From assembly GCA_025667525.1 (NCBI GenBank), contig CM046876.1, positions 476,986,557 through 477,050,556 on the forward strand: a stretch of 64,000 bases of DNA, given 5' to 3'. The translations under genes and the position numbers were made by a program. This stretch comes from Glebionis coronaria (lineage: Eukaryota > Streptophyta > Magnoliopsida > Asterales > Asteraceae). Below are positions 13,501 to 24,300 of this stretch, piece after piece (the first letter of the stretch is position 1; each line of letters opens with the position of its first letter). The notes under the pieces were generated by a model. It was given only the letters and a program-made list of their open reading frames with translations. It was not told the origin of the DNA and did not search any database.

Positions 13501-14958
13501 GGTTGAAAATCATAAGCTGTTCGTCATTTATATTGGGATTTGGGTCAAGAAAGAACAATAAAATCTAATTATCGTGAAAAAAGAATATTAGTATTGCAGA
13601 AGACATGACAAACTCATAATCATGCAGAATAAATGAGGACGAGCTTTATAGATTCCATGCGGCCGCAAATGGTGATTTTTCATATTTGCTTACTTTAGTC
13701 AAAAAGTCAATTCGCTGGAGAGAGACTTACAGAATTCTTTCACAAGAAGAACTTGAAATGTGGTCAAGTATGGTATTTTGGCATGGATTTGATGTTAAGA
13801 ACCGCCCATGTCTCATCATTCGTCTTGTTGCTTGCATTAGGTTGCCACCTAACGACAGACCTCGCTTTGCACAAGCAATTGGTGTGTTCACTACTTTTAA
13901 CTTTTTTAAATAATTTTTTTGAAGAATTGGTTTTCTTCCCAATCATGGGATTTATGTGTGCAATTGTACTTAATTATGTTTTTGCAATGGCAGTATCTCA
14001 GGTAGAACATGGAATTCTAAATCTAGTTAATGCTGAAAACCCTCAGGTCACGGTATTGGTGGATTGTGAAGGATTATCTTTAAGATTTCCTATGCAACTA
14101 CTTCGATCCTGTTCAGCTACTCTGCAAGATAACTATCCAAATCGTCTGGGCTGTTTGTTTGTTATTCGGCTTCCTCCTGTTGCCAGAGTTATTGCACAAA
14201 CTTTCATTCAAGTAAGCTTTATTCTTTGATGCATTACATTGCTTCCTATGTTCACGATTTTAGTTTCCTCATTCACAAATGCAGAATATTATAAGTCATA
14301 TTGTAGGTGTACATAAGCCTAAACCAGGGATTGCCATTCACATAGTGATTGAATTAAGTTTAACCATTGCATCAAGCAAATAGTCGCACTCAGTTTGCAT
14401 TTTAAACTAATAAATCCGAAAGCAAATTTGGTGAACTTGTTTCCATTTACTAATAAAAAGTTTCAAATAACATAGCAAAGCCTGGTGTTGTGAGAATTAT
14501 CGTGGCTTTCTACAAGATTAATGTCTAATCTAAGTACAACTGTCATTCAGTATAGATGTGCTTACTGAAGTGTTCTTTATTAGGTTCTGAAACCCGCAAC
14601 TCGACAAAAGCTTAAAATAGTAGGGCGGATGTACAAAAACGACCTCTTGGAGTACCTTCAAACATTCCCATCGTATCTTGGTGGAGATTGTGCATGCTCA
14701 AGATGCTCTAAGCATAACAATTCCCATACGCAGATTCTTCATATGAACGAGTTTATCAGCAACAGAGAGTTAAATGCAGATTCTGAAAGTACCAATGGCT
14801 TTCAGACATATCGGTCAAATTTTGAGTTTCCTGACGTGAATCAAGGCTGTGACAGAGTATTGAGATCTGCGGTGATTGGCATTCTCATGTTCTGGGCATT
14901 GATTGCTCTAATTTCTGGTATAATGGATCCTGAAAGCCGTCCCACTTTACCACACTGA
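10551..14958 (+). CDS. Sec14-like CRAL-TRIO protein with C-terminal membrane anchor
   Basis: Six coding exons that splice in frame to 467 aa: 10551-10895, 12587-12702, 12888-12983, 13628-13881, 13994-14211, 14584-14958. Role inferred from family: phosphatidylinositol/phosphatidylcholine-type lipid transfer or sensing at membranes. Residues 1-115 are a basic N-terminal region (LKPISHTFLKKLPLF, PFVWSGLQALQVF). An acidic Asp/Glu-rich linker follows (about 116-155). A CRAL-TRIO lipid-binding domain spans roughly 215-360 (LIIRLVACIRLPPNDRP, VTVLVDCEGLSLRFP, LGCLFVIRLPPVARV, FIQVLKPATRQKLKIV). A hydrophobic segment at about 438-456 (VIGILMFWALIALISG) would anchor the C-terminus. A Cys cluster GGDCACSRCSKH sits between the domain and the anchor. 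The start is the first ATG in the frame of exon 1. Intron 1 (1.7 kb) carries a repeat insertion. Exon borders follow GT-AG and phase; an upstream 5' UTR exon is likely but not seen. Confidence 0.88.
11285..12375. repeat. Repeat insertion within intron 1 of the Sec14-like gene
   Basis: Sequence unlike the surrounding intron, with reiterated (C)GGGAACGGGA / TACGGGA motifs at 11455-11545 and complementary GATCCCGCTCCCGACC motifs at 12310-12370, consistent with a foldback-type element. Its exact ends and class are not resolved. Confidence 0.4.
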
Positions 14959-15882
14959 AGTATCAGTATATAGTGTTTTTCTTTATTAGATAATCATGGT
15001 TTTATGTAATAATCCGTGTCCTTATTATGATTCTTTGTATACCACTAAACGTCTTGAGAAGTTTTTCGTCTCAGAGTCAGACGGATGTATAAAAGTGCCG
15101 TGCTTGCTCTGCAAAGACGAGAGTCAATGGACTTTGTCAATGTTGTTTTTCTTTTAAAAAGCAATTATTAGTCTCAAGTTGTTTACGCGTCGAGTGATTG
15201 TATATTGTTGTATCGGTGATCATGTGCTCCTAGTGTTTTTGTAATCTTCCCAGAAAACGACAACTAGGAATGCATGACAAACAGCTAAAACCATCAAAAA
15301 TCACTTGTGCTCCGGGGATGCACACCCATCTACTCGACCGACATAAAGATGGTTAATCTGCAAGCCTATTTGATTGGATAATCCAACATATCTACTTTTA
15401 AGAGTTTAAGTAGGACAATAATACCGCTTTTGTATTTTGCGACTATTATTGTTAAGAACGCCATAAGCACCGACCAGATCAGGTAACCAGAACCAATATC
15501 TGAAATTCAGCCAACCAGAATCAATATCTCGAATTCAGGTGGACTCGTCCGTCCGGCTCAACAGTGATTGGTTTGGTCACCAAATCCAGTTTCGAAATGA
15601 AACAGCTAGTTAAGCCGTGGCCCGAAAGGTCGATCTAGCTTTTTAATTTAAACACTGACCAGTCATTCTTTCATTGTTTAAGAAATTTGAAACCGGGTTT
15701 GTTTGATTGGCACTGTACGAAGTAGTTAAGCACTGGGTGCTAAATCGGTCAGTAGTAAAAGTGTTTGATAGAAAATTTTAATATCTCTGGGTGATAAAAT
15801 ATGTACTGACCGATTCAAAGACATTAGGCATGCAAAATCATTCAGTGATGCTACTTGACCGTCCTATCCTTTTTTTCACGTG
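14959..15882. other. 3' flank of the Sec14-like gene and intergenic sequence
   Basis: Begins with the probable 3' UTR of the upstream gene. An imperfect duplication of about 30 bp (AACCAGAACCAATATCTG / AACCAGAATCAATATCTC) lies at about 15485-15540. No other feature supported. Confidence 0.4.
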
Positions 15883-16505
15883 TAGAGATGGCAAAAAACT
15901 CTGAACCCGACGGAGAATCCGATACCCGAATATGATTTGACCGGAGATTCCCCGAGTTAACCGGGTATGGGGATGGGGGTGGGGATTCCCCGATAATAAA
16001 AAACGGGTATGGAGGCGGGGATGGTAACAACCTTGGTTCCCCAAACCCGTCCCCGAACCCGCCCCCGAATATCTTTGTTCTACATATACATTTATATATC
16101 TTGTATGTTTTAAACATCTATTAAATATTTGAAACACTATCAATCGATAGCTAATAACTGTTTTGACACCTAACCTTTTACGATGAGCTCTTTTGTGTTA
16201 ATTTTGTTGTTATTAATAGAGAGCATGATCGCATGAATGTTAATCTCGTTAATATTGTTTGATATTACCGTATTTGTTATTCGTAATGGTTGCGTCATTT
16301 GAAACATAGTTTAAATATAAATTGTGTAACGGGGAAAAAATCCCCGATTCCCCATTGGGGATCCCCGTTCCCCGTTGGGATGAGGATGGTATGTAGCTTG
16401 TAATACCCGATAGGGATGGGGACGGGGATGGGGATAGATATCTAACTTTGGGGATGGGGATGGTAGCAACCATTCCCCGCAAACCCGACCCCGTTGCCAT
16501 CTCTA
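15883..16505. mobile_element. hAT-type MITE with 8-bp target duplication
   Basis: A 623-bp element bounded by terminal inverted repeats TAGAGATGGCAA and TTGCCATCTCTA, and flanked on both sides by the 8-bp direct repeat TTCACGTG (15875-15882 and 16506-16513). An 8-bp target duplication and this type of end are hallmarks of hAT elements. The interior is low-complexity GGGGATGGGG / CCCCG sequence on both arms and an AT-rich centre, with no transposase. The open frames inside are spurious. Confidence 0.9.
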
Positions 16506-16513
16506 TTCACGTG

Positions 16514-17073
16514 GCTACTATTAATATTTTTGTGTCTTTTATTGTTTGATCACCCGATGCCTTATTTATTTTTATTACTTTATTCGAACTCAAATATCTA
16601 CTTTTTTAGTGTATACTAATATATCCAAATTCTATAGTACTAGTAGTTTTTCAATATACATGGAGTGACTGAACGCTATATATTATCTTATTTTTTTAAT
16701 TGAAATGCATTTTACATGGTTCAAATGTGATAGTCACTCCTCAGTCCACTCTTCCTAAGACGGTGGGAACTCCTCGTAGTAGACTAAAAAAAATGTGATA
16801 ATCACTATAATAATTTTAGAAAAAACTTTGACTAATAATCGTCACAACCACGCTAATATTTCTATTCGTATGTTTTATGTACTTAAGTTAAATGTTATTG
16901 CTTAGCGAAATAATTGGAATAATAGATAAAAAAAACTTAAGCGAGGTTAAAACGGTAATTTTACTCATCAACGTTAATCATTCAGCATCGTTATCAAACA
17001 CTCAGAATTCAACTCTTTCAGTCGTTTAGTTAAAATAGTTTTTAAATCAAAATGAGATTAAAAAATCAAATTG
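16514..17073. other. AT-rich intergenic sequence
   Basis: No coding or structural feature supported. Confidence 0.4.
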
Positions 17074-17145
17074 TGTGGCTGCTGGGATTCGAGCCCAGGT
17101 CTCCACGGCCACAACGTGGAATTCTTACCACTAAACTACAGCCAC
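17074..17145 (-). tRNA. trnH-GUG: tRNA-His (GTG anticodon)
   Basis: 72-bp gene on the minus strand. The acceptor stem pairs GTGGCTG with CAGCCAC, followed by discriminator base A. The D arm contains TAGTTTAGTGG (A box). The anticodon stem CCACG/CGTGG encloses the 7-base loop TTGTGGC with anticodon GTG (17110-17112). The T arm holds GGGCTCGAATCCC (B box). No intron. CCA and the extra G-1 are not encoded, as expected for a nuclear tRNA-His. A TTTT terminator-like run follows within some tens of bases on the minus strand. Confidence 0.95.
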
Positions 17146-18474
17146 AATTTGTTTTGTTCATATCCATAAAAATATTTCAATAAGCTTAGTATGTTTGTTT
17201 TTGAACGTAATGTTAGATTTTTGTTGCTTATATAATGGTTTTACTTTTATGTTTTAATTTCAAGTGTAATACTGCAAATGAATGATGAGCAGTTGACTTC
17301 ACAAAGTTCTTAAAATCTTAAGACTTATATATTCTTCGAATATCAATTTTCATTTCATTATCATGGGATGAAAAACCCCCCGATATCAATGTCAAAGTGA
17401 ATTTATCCAGTTGAGACATTTTGATTAAAAATAAAGGATTCTCCCTAGGTTTTAAGGGTGATAACGTCGCCACAATGACAAAACAGTAACAAATAACTAC
17501 ATCTTAATCTAGTGGTTAAGGATATTCTTTATTTTCGAAAGATCCGATGTTAGATTTTTGTAATATTCTTAATTTTGTTATCTAAATTTTTGTATTCTCT
17601 TTCTAGCTCTATTAGTACTAAAATCCATAAAGAAAAGTAAATATGTTTGCCATACAATTATAACTAGTTTAAGGTATGGGATAACATGGCTATAATAATT
17701 GTAGTTAGCTTTGCTACAATTTCCTTCACAAAATACACAAGACATGACTAAGGGATCTACACAAAAAACTCAGGGACTCGCTTTCAAACATAAGGACTTG
17801 TGATTATCAACACAAATTGTAACCAATTAGCTACAATGAATTGTAGCTAATATATTCCTTTAAGTTATATCTAAAAAAGTTTACTTTATTCAAAGTAATA
17901 TAGATGTCCTTTTACAACAAAGATCGAGTTAGAGCATCGCACGATGGTGTGGTGCCACAATTAAAAGTGGTGTCATAGTCAAAAAAAGTGTTACCACATA
18001 TATGACATTATATTTTGTGGGGTAGCAGTGAGTTGTACAAAAGTGGTGTTATGGGTCAACATATACCCCACTTATTAAATATAAATATATTAAAATATGT
18101 ATGATATGGCACGAGAGGTTTGACATCACTTTTAGTGTGATAAGCCGTAGAAAAGTAGTGTCATGGTATAAGATTTGTGAATTGAAGATTATGACACTAA
18201 AAAATTTGGCATGAGAGCTGTTGTGATGAGCCATACACTTTATGAGCTGATAGGCTATGATATCACCCATGACTTAATGACATGATTCTACATGATAATG
18301 ATCCTCAATGTTTACCTTCTATAAAAAGAAAATTAGTATCGTCTTTAAACTAAATTTATATCAATATTATTTTAATCAAGCAAGAGCAAGCATCAATGCG
18401 AAATTTTTTTCTCACAAAAATAATGCAAGTTTGTTTTGTTCGTACTTTCATCTTTTCTTGATGTTGTATATACG
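17146..18474. other. Intergenic with possible MITE fragment
   Basis: At about 17932-18260, AGAGCATCGCACGATGG-type sequence and repeated GTGGTGTCAT / AGTGGTG motifs suggest a decayed MITE, but a matching second end is missing. The rest is AT-rich without features. Confidence 0.35.
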
Positions 18475-18895
18475 GGTGGAAATCGGATCGGGTTGGTCGG
18501 GTTTAGGTTAATTGGGTCGGGTTGAATTCGAGTCAAAATTAAAAATAATATATTCGAATCTGATCCGATTTGAACTCGGGTTACTTGGATTCTGATTTAT
18601 TCGGGTCGGGTCACCTCAATTCGGGTAAATAATAAAAAAAAACTTTTTTTAGATTTTTTAATAAAATTTATATTCAATTATTCGGGTGAATGTGGTTGAC
18701 CAAACCCGAATTAGATATAAATATTAATCCGATGTCCGATCCGATTTCGAATTCAGGTTAGTCAGATTGACTTGACTAACTCGAATGAAATTTTAACCAA
18801 AGTAACCCGACTTAAATATGCTTGAGTAAAGTTCGAGTCAAATCGAGTTCGAGTCAAATCGAGTTCGAGTCAAGTCGAAAATATTGACACCCCTA
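18475..18895. repeat. Dispersed-repeat fragment rich in GGGTCGGGT motifs
   Basis: Low-complexity pattern of CGGGTCGGGT, TTCGAGTCAAAT and CGAGTTCGAGTCAAAT units, ending in a short tandem array of the 16-bp unit CGAGTTCGAGTCAAAT. Resembles MITE-type filler seen in many plant genomes. No clean ends were found. Confidence 0.5.
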
Positions 18896-19548
18896 GTTCC
18901 ATACCAATCAATTTACATGTCTACCGTTGTATTTGTATAATTGTATTCATCTCTACTATCTAAAAACCATTATTTCTTAGAAAGTGAAATGTGAAAACTT
19001 AAATTCCATAAATAGATTCACTCGTTAATTTGTCAAATTTCTTCCATAATTCTAATACTCCTAATTCCAATTACCAAGTCACAGGTTCGACCATCGGGTC
19101 ATCAGTTCAATCACAGGGTCAACTTGATCGAGTCACCCGGTTACCGGTTCGTCCTTCGGGTCAACCCGTCCATCGGGTCTAACAGAGGTTCGAAAATATA
19201 AGATCGTATTTAATTTCACCCATTTTTTTAACTGTTTGAACTGGTTGGTCAAACCAGGTTATTAAAATATTTGGGTTAGCGGGTCAAAACATGTAACTTT
19301 TACAGCAGGTTATGAATGGTATTTTAGTTTTTTTTATGTTGTTTTGCTTTAACCTAAGGTGAACAACTTGATCTTTTCATGTTTTATTTTGAATGTTACA
19401 CGAAACACTCACCATAATATCACATATCGTTAATTTTTTACCGCTATGAATTTTCGCCGCTATGCACGGGTAATCGTCTAGTGATTCTAAACGTATGCAT
19501 TGGAAGTTTGTGCTTGTCATATACTCGGTCATCATTCATTATATTTTT

Positions 19549-19860
19549 GGGGTGTTTAAAATGGCCTATTAAAAATACATTATTTGTTTTAAAAATTAAT
19601 AATCTGTTGTTATGAAATGTGATTTTAATATATAGTGTTTGAGTATAATTAGTATTTTTAATATTTGGCAAATTAGTTTTTTTAATAATTTAACTAGTAA
19701 AATGACTAAAAATATATTATTAGTATTTACCAAAATTTCGTATTCAAAGTGTGAGTATTTATCTACTTTTATAAAACTTCATTTTAAATTTTTCTAAGCG
19801 CAAAAAATGATTATTCTTTCTTTGCCAAATATTTATTTTAAATTAATTTTATTTTTAAAA
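19549..19860. repeat. AT-rich MITE-like copy 1
   Basis: Shares order and motifs with 20039-20445: GTGTTT start, ATTTGTTTTAAAAAT, AAATGTGATTTTAA, ATAGTGTTTGA and TTTGGCAAATTA. The two are diverged copies of one element. Confidence 0.55.
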
Positions 19861-20038
19861 TGAAATAAATAAATAACACAAAATCCCTTATTATTATCCC
19901 TTATTATTATGATGTAATCTTTGATAATATATATTTCACTTAAAAAAAGTATGCATTAACATTGGTCAAATCATGTTCTATGGAAAGATGTTTCGTTTTA
20001 GATTTATTTAAAACGTTATATTGAAGCATATTCTACGA

Positions 20039-20445
20039 GAGTGTTTGGAATTGTTTATTGAAAATAAATTATATGTTTTAAAAATATATAATAAATAATT
20101 AACAATTAGAAAATGTAATTTTAAGAAATAGTGTTTGAATTTGATTATATTGTTTAAAATCAAAATAATCAAATTATTAGTTTTTAAAGTGTTTGGCAAA
20201 TTATATTATTTGTTTAGTTGATAAATAAAATAATTAAAATAGACTCATTTTAGCTTATTTTGATTTTAAAAATGAAATAAATAGCTCTTTAATTACTTTT
20301 TTCAAAACTTTATTTTTAAAGCTTATAAAAACAAATAATCACTTTTCATCCTTTTATTATTTAAACACTTATTTTAACTTATCTCTATTTTAAAAATAAA
20401 ATAAATATATAATATAGTTTCAAACGCATTCCTAAACACCCTCTA
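20039..20445. repeat. AT-rich MITE-like copy 2
   Basis: Diverged second copy of the element at 19549. The ends AGTGTTTGGAA and CTAAACACCCTCT form an imperfect inverted repeat. Confidence 0.55.
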
Positions 20446-20580
20446 AATACTACTCCATCTGTCCCCGATAAAATTTCCACTATTGACTTTCAGAGTCAAT
20501 CTTTTCTAGCTTTGACCTTTATTTTGTTTGTATTATGTAATGATTCATAAAAATTATACCAACGAAAATATATCTAAAAC

Positions 20581-20953
20581 GGGTTCGTTTGGTATGAAGG
20601 TTTGGAAAGGTTTAGGGTGAAAGATGGATCAAATCTGTTGTTTGGTACAAAACCAACGAAGATATGAGTTTTTAAAAAAGGCTTACCGACAATCTTTGTC
20701 TTTTCTAAAATATGTGGGCCAAAGTAAATTTCCACCACTCATTATATATATCAAACTCATTTTTATTTAAAAAATATATTTTAAACCATTTTTATTATAC
20801 AAAATATACGTTACTTTTATACAATAAAATATATTTTCTATCTTAATTATTATTTTATAAATCCTACATCAAATCTAAATATTACCTAATCTTAAACTCC
20901 TACTTTATAAACCCGCATATAAAGTAAAACCCGAGTTCAAACCAAACGGACCC
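20581..20953. mobile_element. MITE-like element, TIR GGGTTCGTTTGGT
   Basis: The left end GGGTTCGTTTGGT and right end ACCAAACGGACCC are inverted repeats with one mismatch. AT-rich 373-bp body with no coding capacity. The target duplication is not clear. Confidence 0.6.
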
Positions 20954-21360
20954 TTAATCCATTCATATAATATGTATCAAATATTAATTAACACAAATAA
21001 AATAATTTAAACTCAAATTTAAAGAAAAATGACTTCAACCGTGAACATTTATTTATAATGAGACTGGGGTATTTAACATGAATAAAAAAGAATTTATTTC
21101 CTCCTCTACTGTAACGCTTATGAGAGTGACACCCAAAGAATATGGCGGGAACCTAGAGACAGAAAAACACAAACACTAAACAGAATCAACTATATTAATC
21201 CAAACTACATTCCAACAGTCAACCCTTTTGATCCTTAATTTTAAATGTTACACCCCTTAACATATAATCACATCTTCTAATCATTCAATATCTCACACTT
21301 CAATTCAATAAATCTCAAAATCATTTCATAGCATACTCGACTAAGCTTCAAATATTAACT

Positions 21361-24300
21361 ATGTTTGATTTCGGGTGGACCCCTCCACAGGGCGTGGGCC
21401 CACTGACACCAGTTTCCGAGAATTCCGAAGATCTGGACTCAACGGAAGAGCCCCTGCGTTACTTTGACACAACGACAAGTCGGAGAAATATCGTACAAGA
21501 AAATGATGAGAATGAGGAGGAACAGGAAGTGATTGCACCGTCTGCTGTCCCATTTACGGCGTTGTTTAGGTGTGCCGATGTGTTTGATTGGATTCTTTTA
21601 GTAGTGGGATCTTTGTGTGCTGTGGTTCATGGTGGATCCCTTGTAGCATATCTGCATTTGTTTGGAAAGATTATTCATTTATTGAGTTTTCGTAGTGGTA
21701 GTAATACACATGAACTTTTGGACAATTTTTCTCAGGTATTTGTCAGATGTTTTTGTCTTATTTTATAACTTTTGTGATTGATTGTAGTTGTATTTCGTGA
21801 CTGCTTACAAATTTTGTTTTCGATGTTTGTAATATGCAGTATGCTCTATACATTGTGTATTTAGGTTTGAGCGTTTTTGCTGCTTCATGGATTGGTAAGA
21901 AATTAATGTTACGGTGAAACTTTGTAATTACTTTGCACGATTGTCCCACTTGCCAAACTTAACTGCGTATTCCAAGCTAAGAATAATTTAATCACCACAT
22001 GTCATATGAATCTTTCTATTAAAGTTAGGGATTTCGACTAGTTAACTTGTAATGTATTTTGTTGTTCATGTTTTTCTATGTCTTGTAAATTTTAACCTTT
22101 GTTCTGAAAAGGTCTTCTAAACTAGTATTTCTTCCATGTATGTTACAGAGATTTGGTGTTGGATTCTTACCGCGGAACGACAAACTGCTGTAATTAGAAC
22201 AAAGTATGTTCAAGTAATATTAAACCAAAACATGAGCTTTTTCGATACCTATGGAAACAATGGGGACATAGTGAACCAAGTTTTGACTGATGTTCAAGTT
22301 ATTCACTGTGCCCTTGGTGAAAAGGTACAACTATTTTTCACAGATCATATATACTTATTTCAAGTTCTTCTAGTTCTTGTGATAAGTTAACATAACAAAC
22401 TACGTATATGTTTTCAGGTTAGAGACTATATTTACAACATCACAATATGTTTGGGTGCACTTGCCATTGCATTTCTAAACAGCTGGCAAATTGCATTTTT
22501 AGCATTAGCGACCGGTCCATTGATTTTTGCATCAAGTGGAATTACAAATATATTCCTTCATAAATGTGAGGAAAATCTTAAAGATGTGTACGAGCACTCT
22601 GCAAGCGTTGCTGAAGAGGTTTGTGTGTGTATATATATACATCCACTAAAAAATAAAAAGCGTTGGATTTTCAGTAATAATTTATTTGAGAAAATACACA
22701 ATTTGCAGGTGTTGTCAAACATAAGGACACTATATGCATTCACAAATGAAGCAATGGCCAAACATCTTTACGCTTCTTCACTTCAGGATACATTGAAATA
22801 CGGCATCCTAATAAGCCTTGTTCAAGGACTTGGACTTGGATTCACTTATGGATTTGGCATGTGTTCTTGTGCTTTACAACTGTTTGTCGGAAGGTTTTTA
22901 GTAAGAAATGGAAAATGCACCGGTGCTGAAATTATAACCGCCGTTTTTGCTATAATTTTAAGTGGCCTGTATGCATCTTTCCTTTTTATCAACCTCGTTA
23001 CGAATGGGCTTATTGTTATCAGCTTATTACAAAATTTTAAGTGATATTTTGTTGTTTTGTAGTGGGTTAAATCAGGCGACTACAAATTTGTTCTCATTTG
23101 AGCAAGGTCGTATAGCTGCATACAGACTCTATGAAGTAATAAGACACTCCGGTTCTGCTGCCAATTCAGATGGAAATATTTTAGTTTCTGTTCAAGGAAA
23201 GATTGAGTTTCACAATGTTTACTTTAGCTACCCGTCTTGTCCTCTGACTCCCATCTTAAGTGGACTTTACCTTACTATTCCTGCCCAAAAAACAGTCGCA
23301 CTTGTGGGACAAAGTGGATCAGGAAAAAGTAGTTTAATTCCACTCCTTGAACGGCATTATGATCCTAATATGGGTAAGATGATCCGCTGTATCAAGGATT
23401 TACATTCAGCTGTTTGTGATTTTATTAATTTGAATTTATTTCTGTATGGAATCAGGAGAGGTTCTGTTGGACGGTGTAAATATCAAAAGCCTGAAGATAG
23501 AATGGTTCAGACACCAAATGGGGCTTGTGACGCAAGAACCGGCATTAGTATATTTAAGCATAGCAGACAACATTTCTTATGGATGTCCGAATACAACTCT
23601 AGATCAAATCGAGGAGGCTGCTAAAATAGCACAAGTGCATGAATTCATAAGCTCACTTGAGAATGGATATGACACTCAGGTTGGCATACAACTTATAGGA
23701 TGTATGCATTAACTCGTTCTAAGGGTTTACTTTTCTTACATTTCATTTAATCGAGATTTTTTTTTATCTGATTCTCACTAGGTGGGTAAAAGTGGTTTTG
23801 CATTAACAGAAGAGCAGAAGATAAGGATATCTATAGCTAGAGCGATTCTTTTGAACCCTTCGATTCTCTTGCTAGATGAAGTTACAAACAAGCTTGACTT
23901 GGAAGCAGAAAGGGATGTTCATGAGACCTTACGTATGATTACGTTTGGAAGATCAACTATAATGATCGCTCGGAAACTGAGTCTTCTGAAAGATGCTGAT
24001 CTTATTGCTGTCATGAAGGGTGGTCAGTGTGTCAAAATGGGTACACATGAAGAAATGATGAATGCAAATGGCTTGTATTCCGAGATTCTTAGATGTGAAG
24101 AACTAGTTAAACTTCCCGAAAGGTACATGAATGTTTCCTTACTTTATAATAGGAACCAGTTTACCGAACTTGTAATGCAAACTTCCTTACACGTTATAAA
24201 ATACGTTTTGTTTCCTTCAGAAATATGCTTATCTTTTACGTACTCTCTTAAATCAAAAAAGTCACAGCTCATAAAAATAGAGTCAAACTTCACAAAATTG

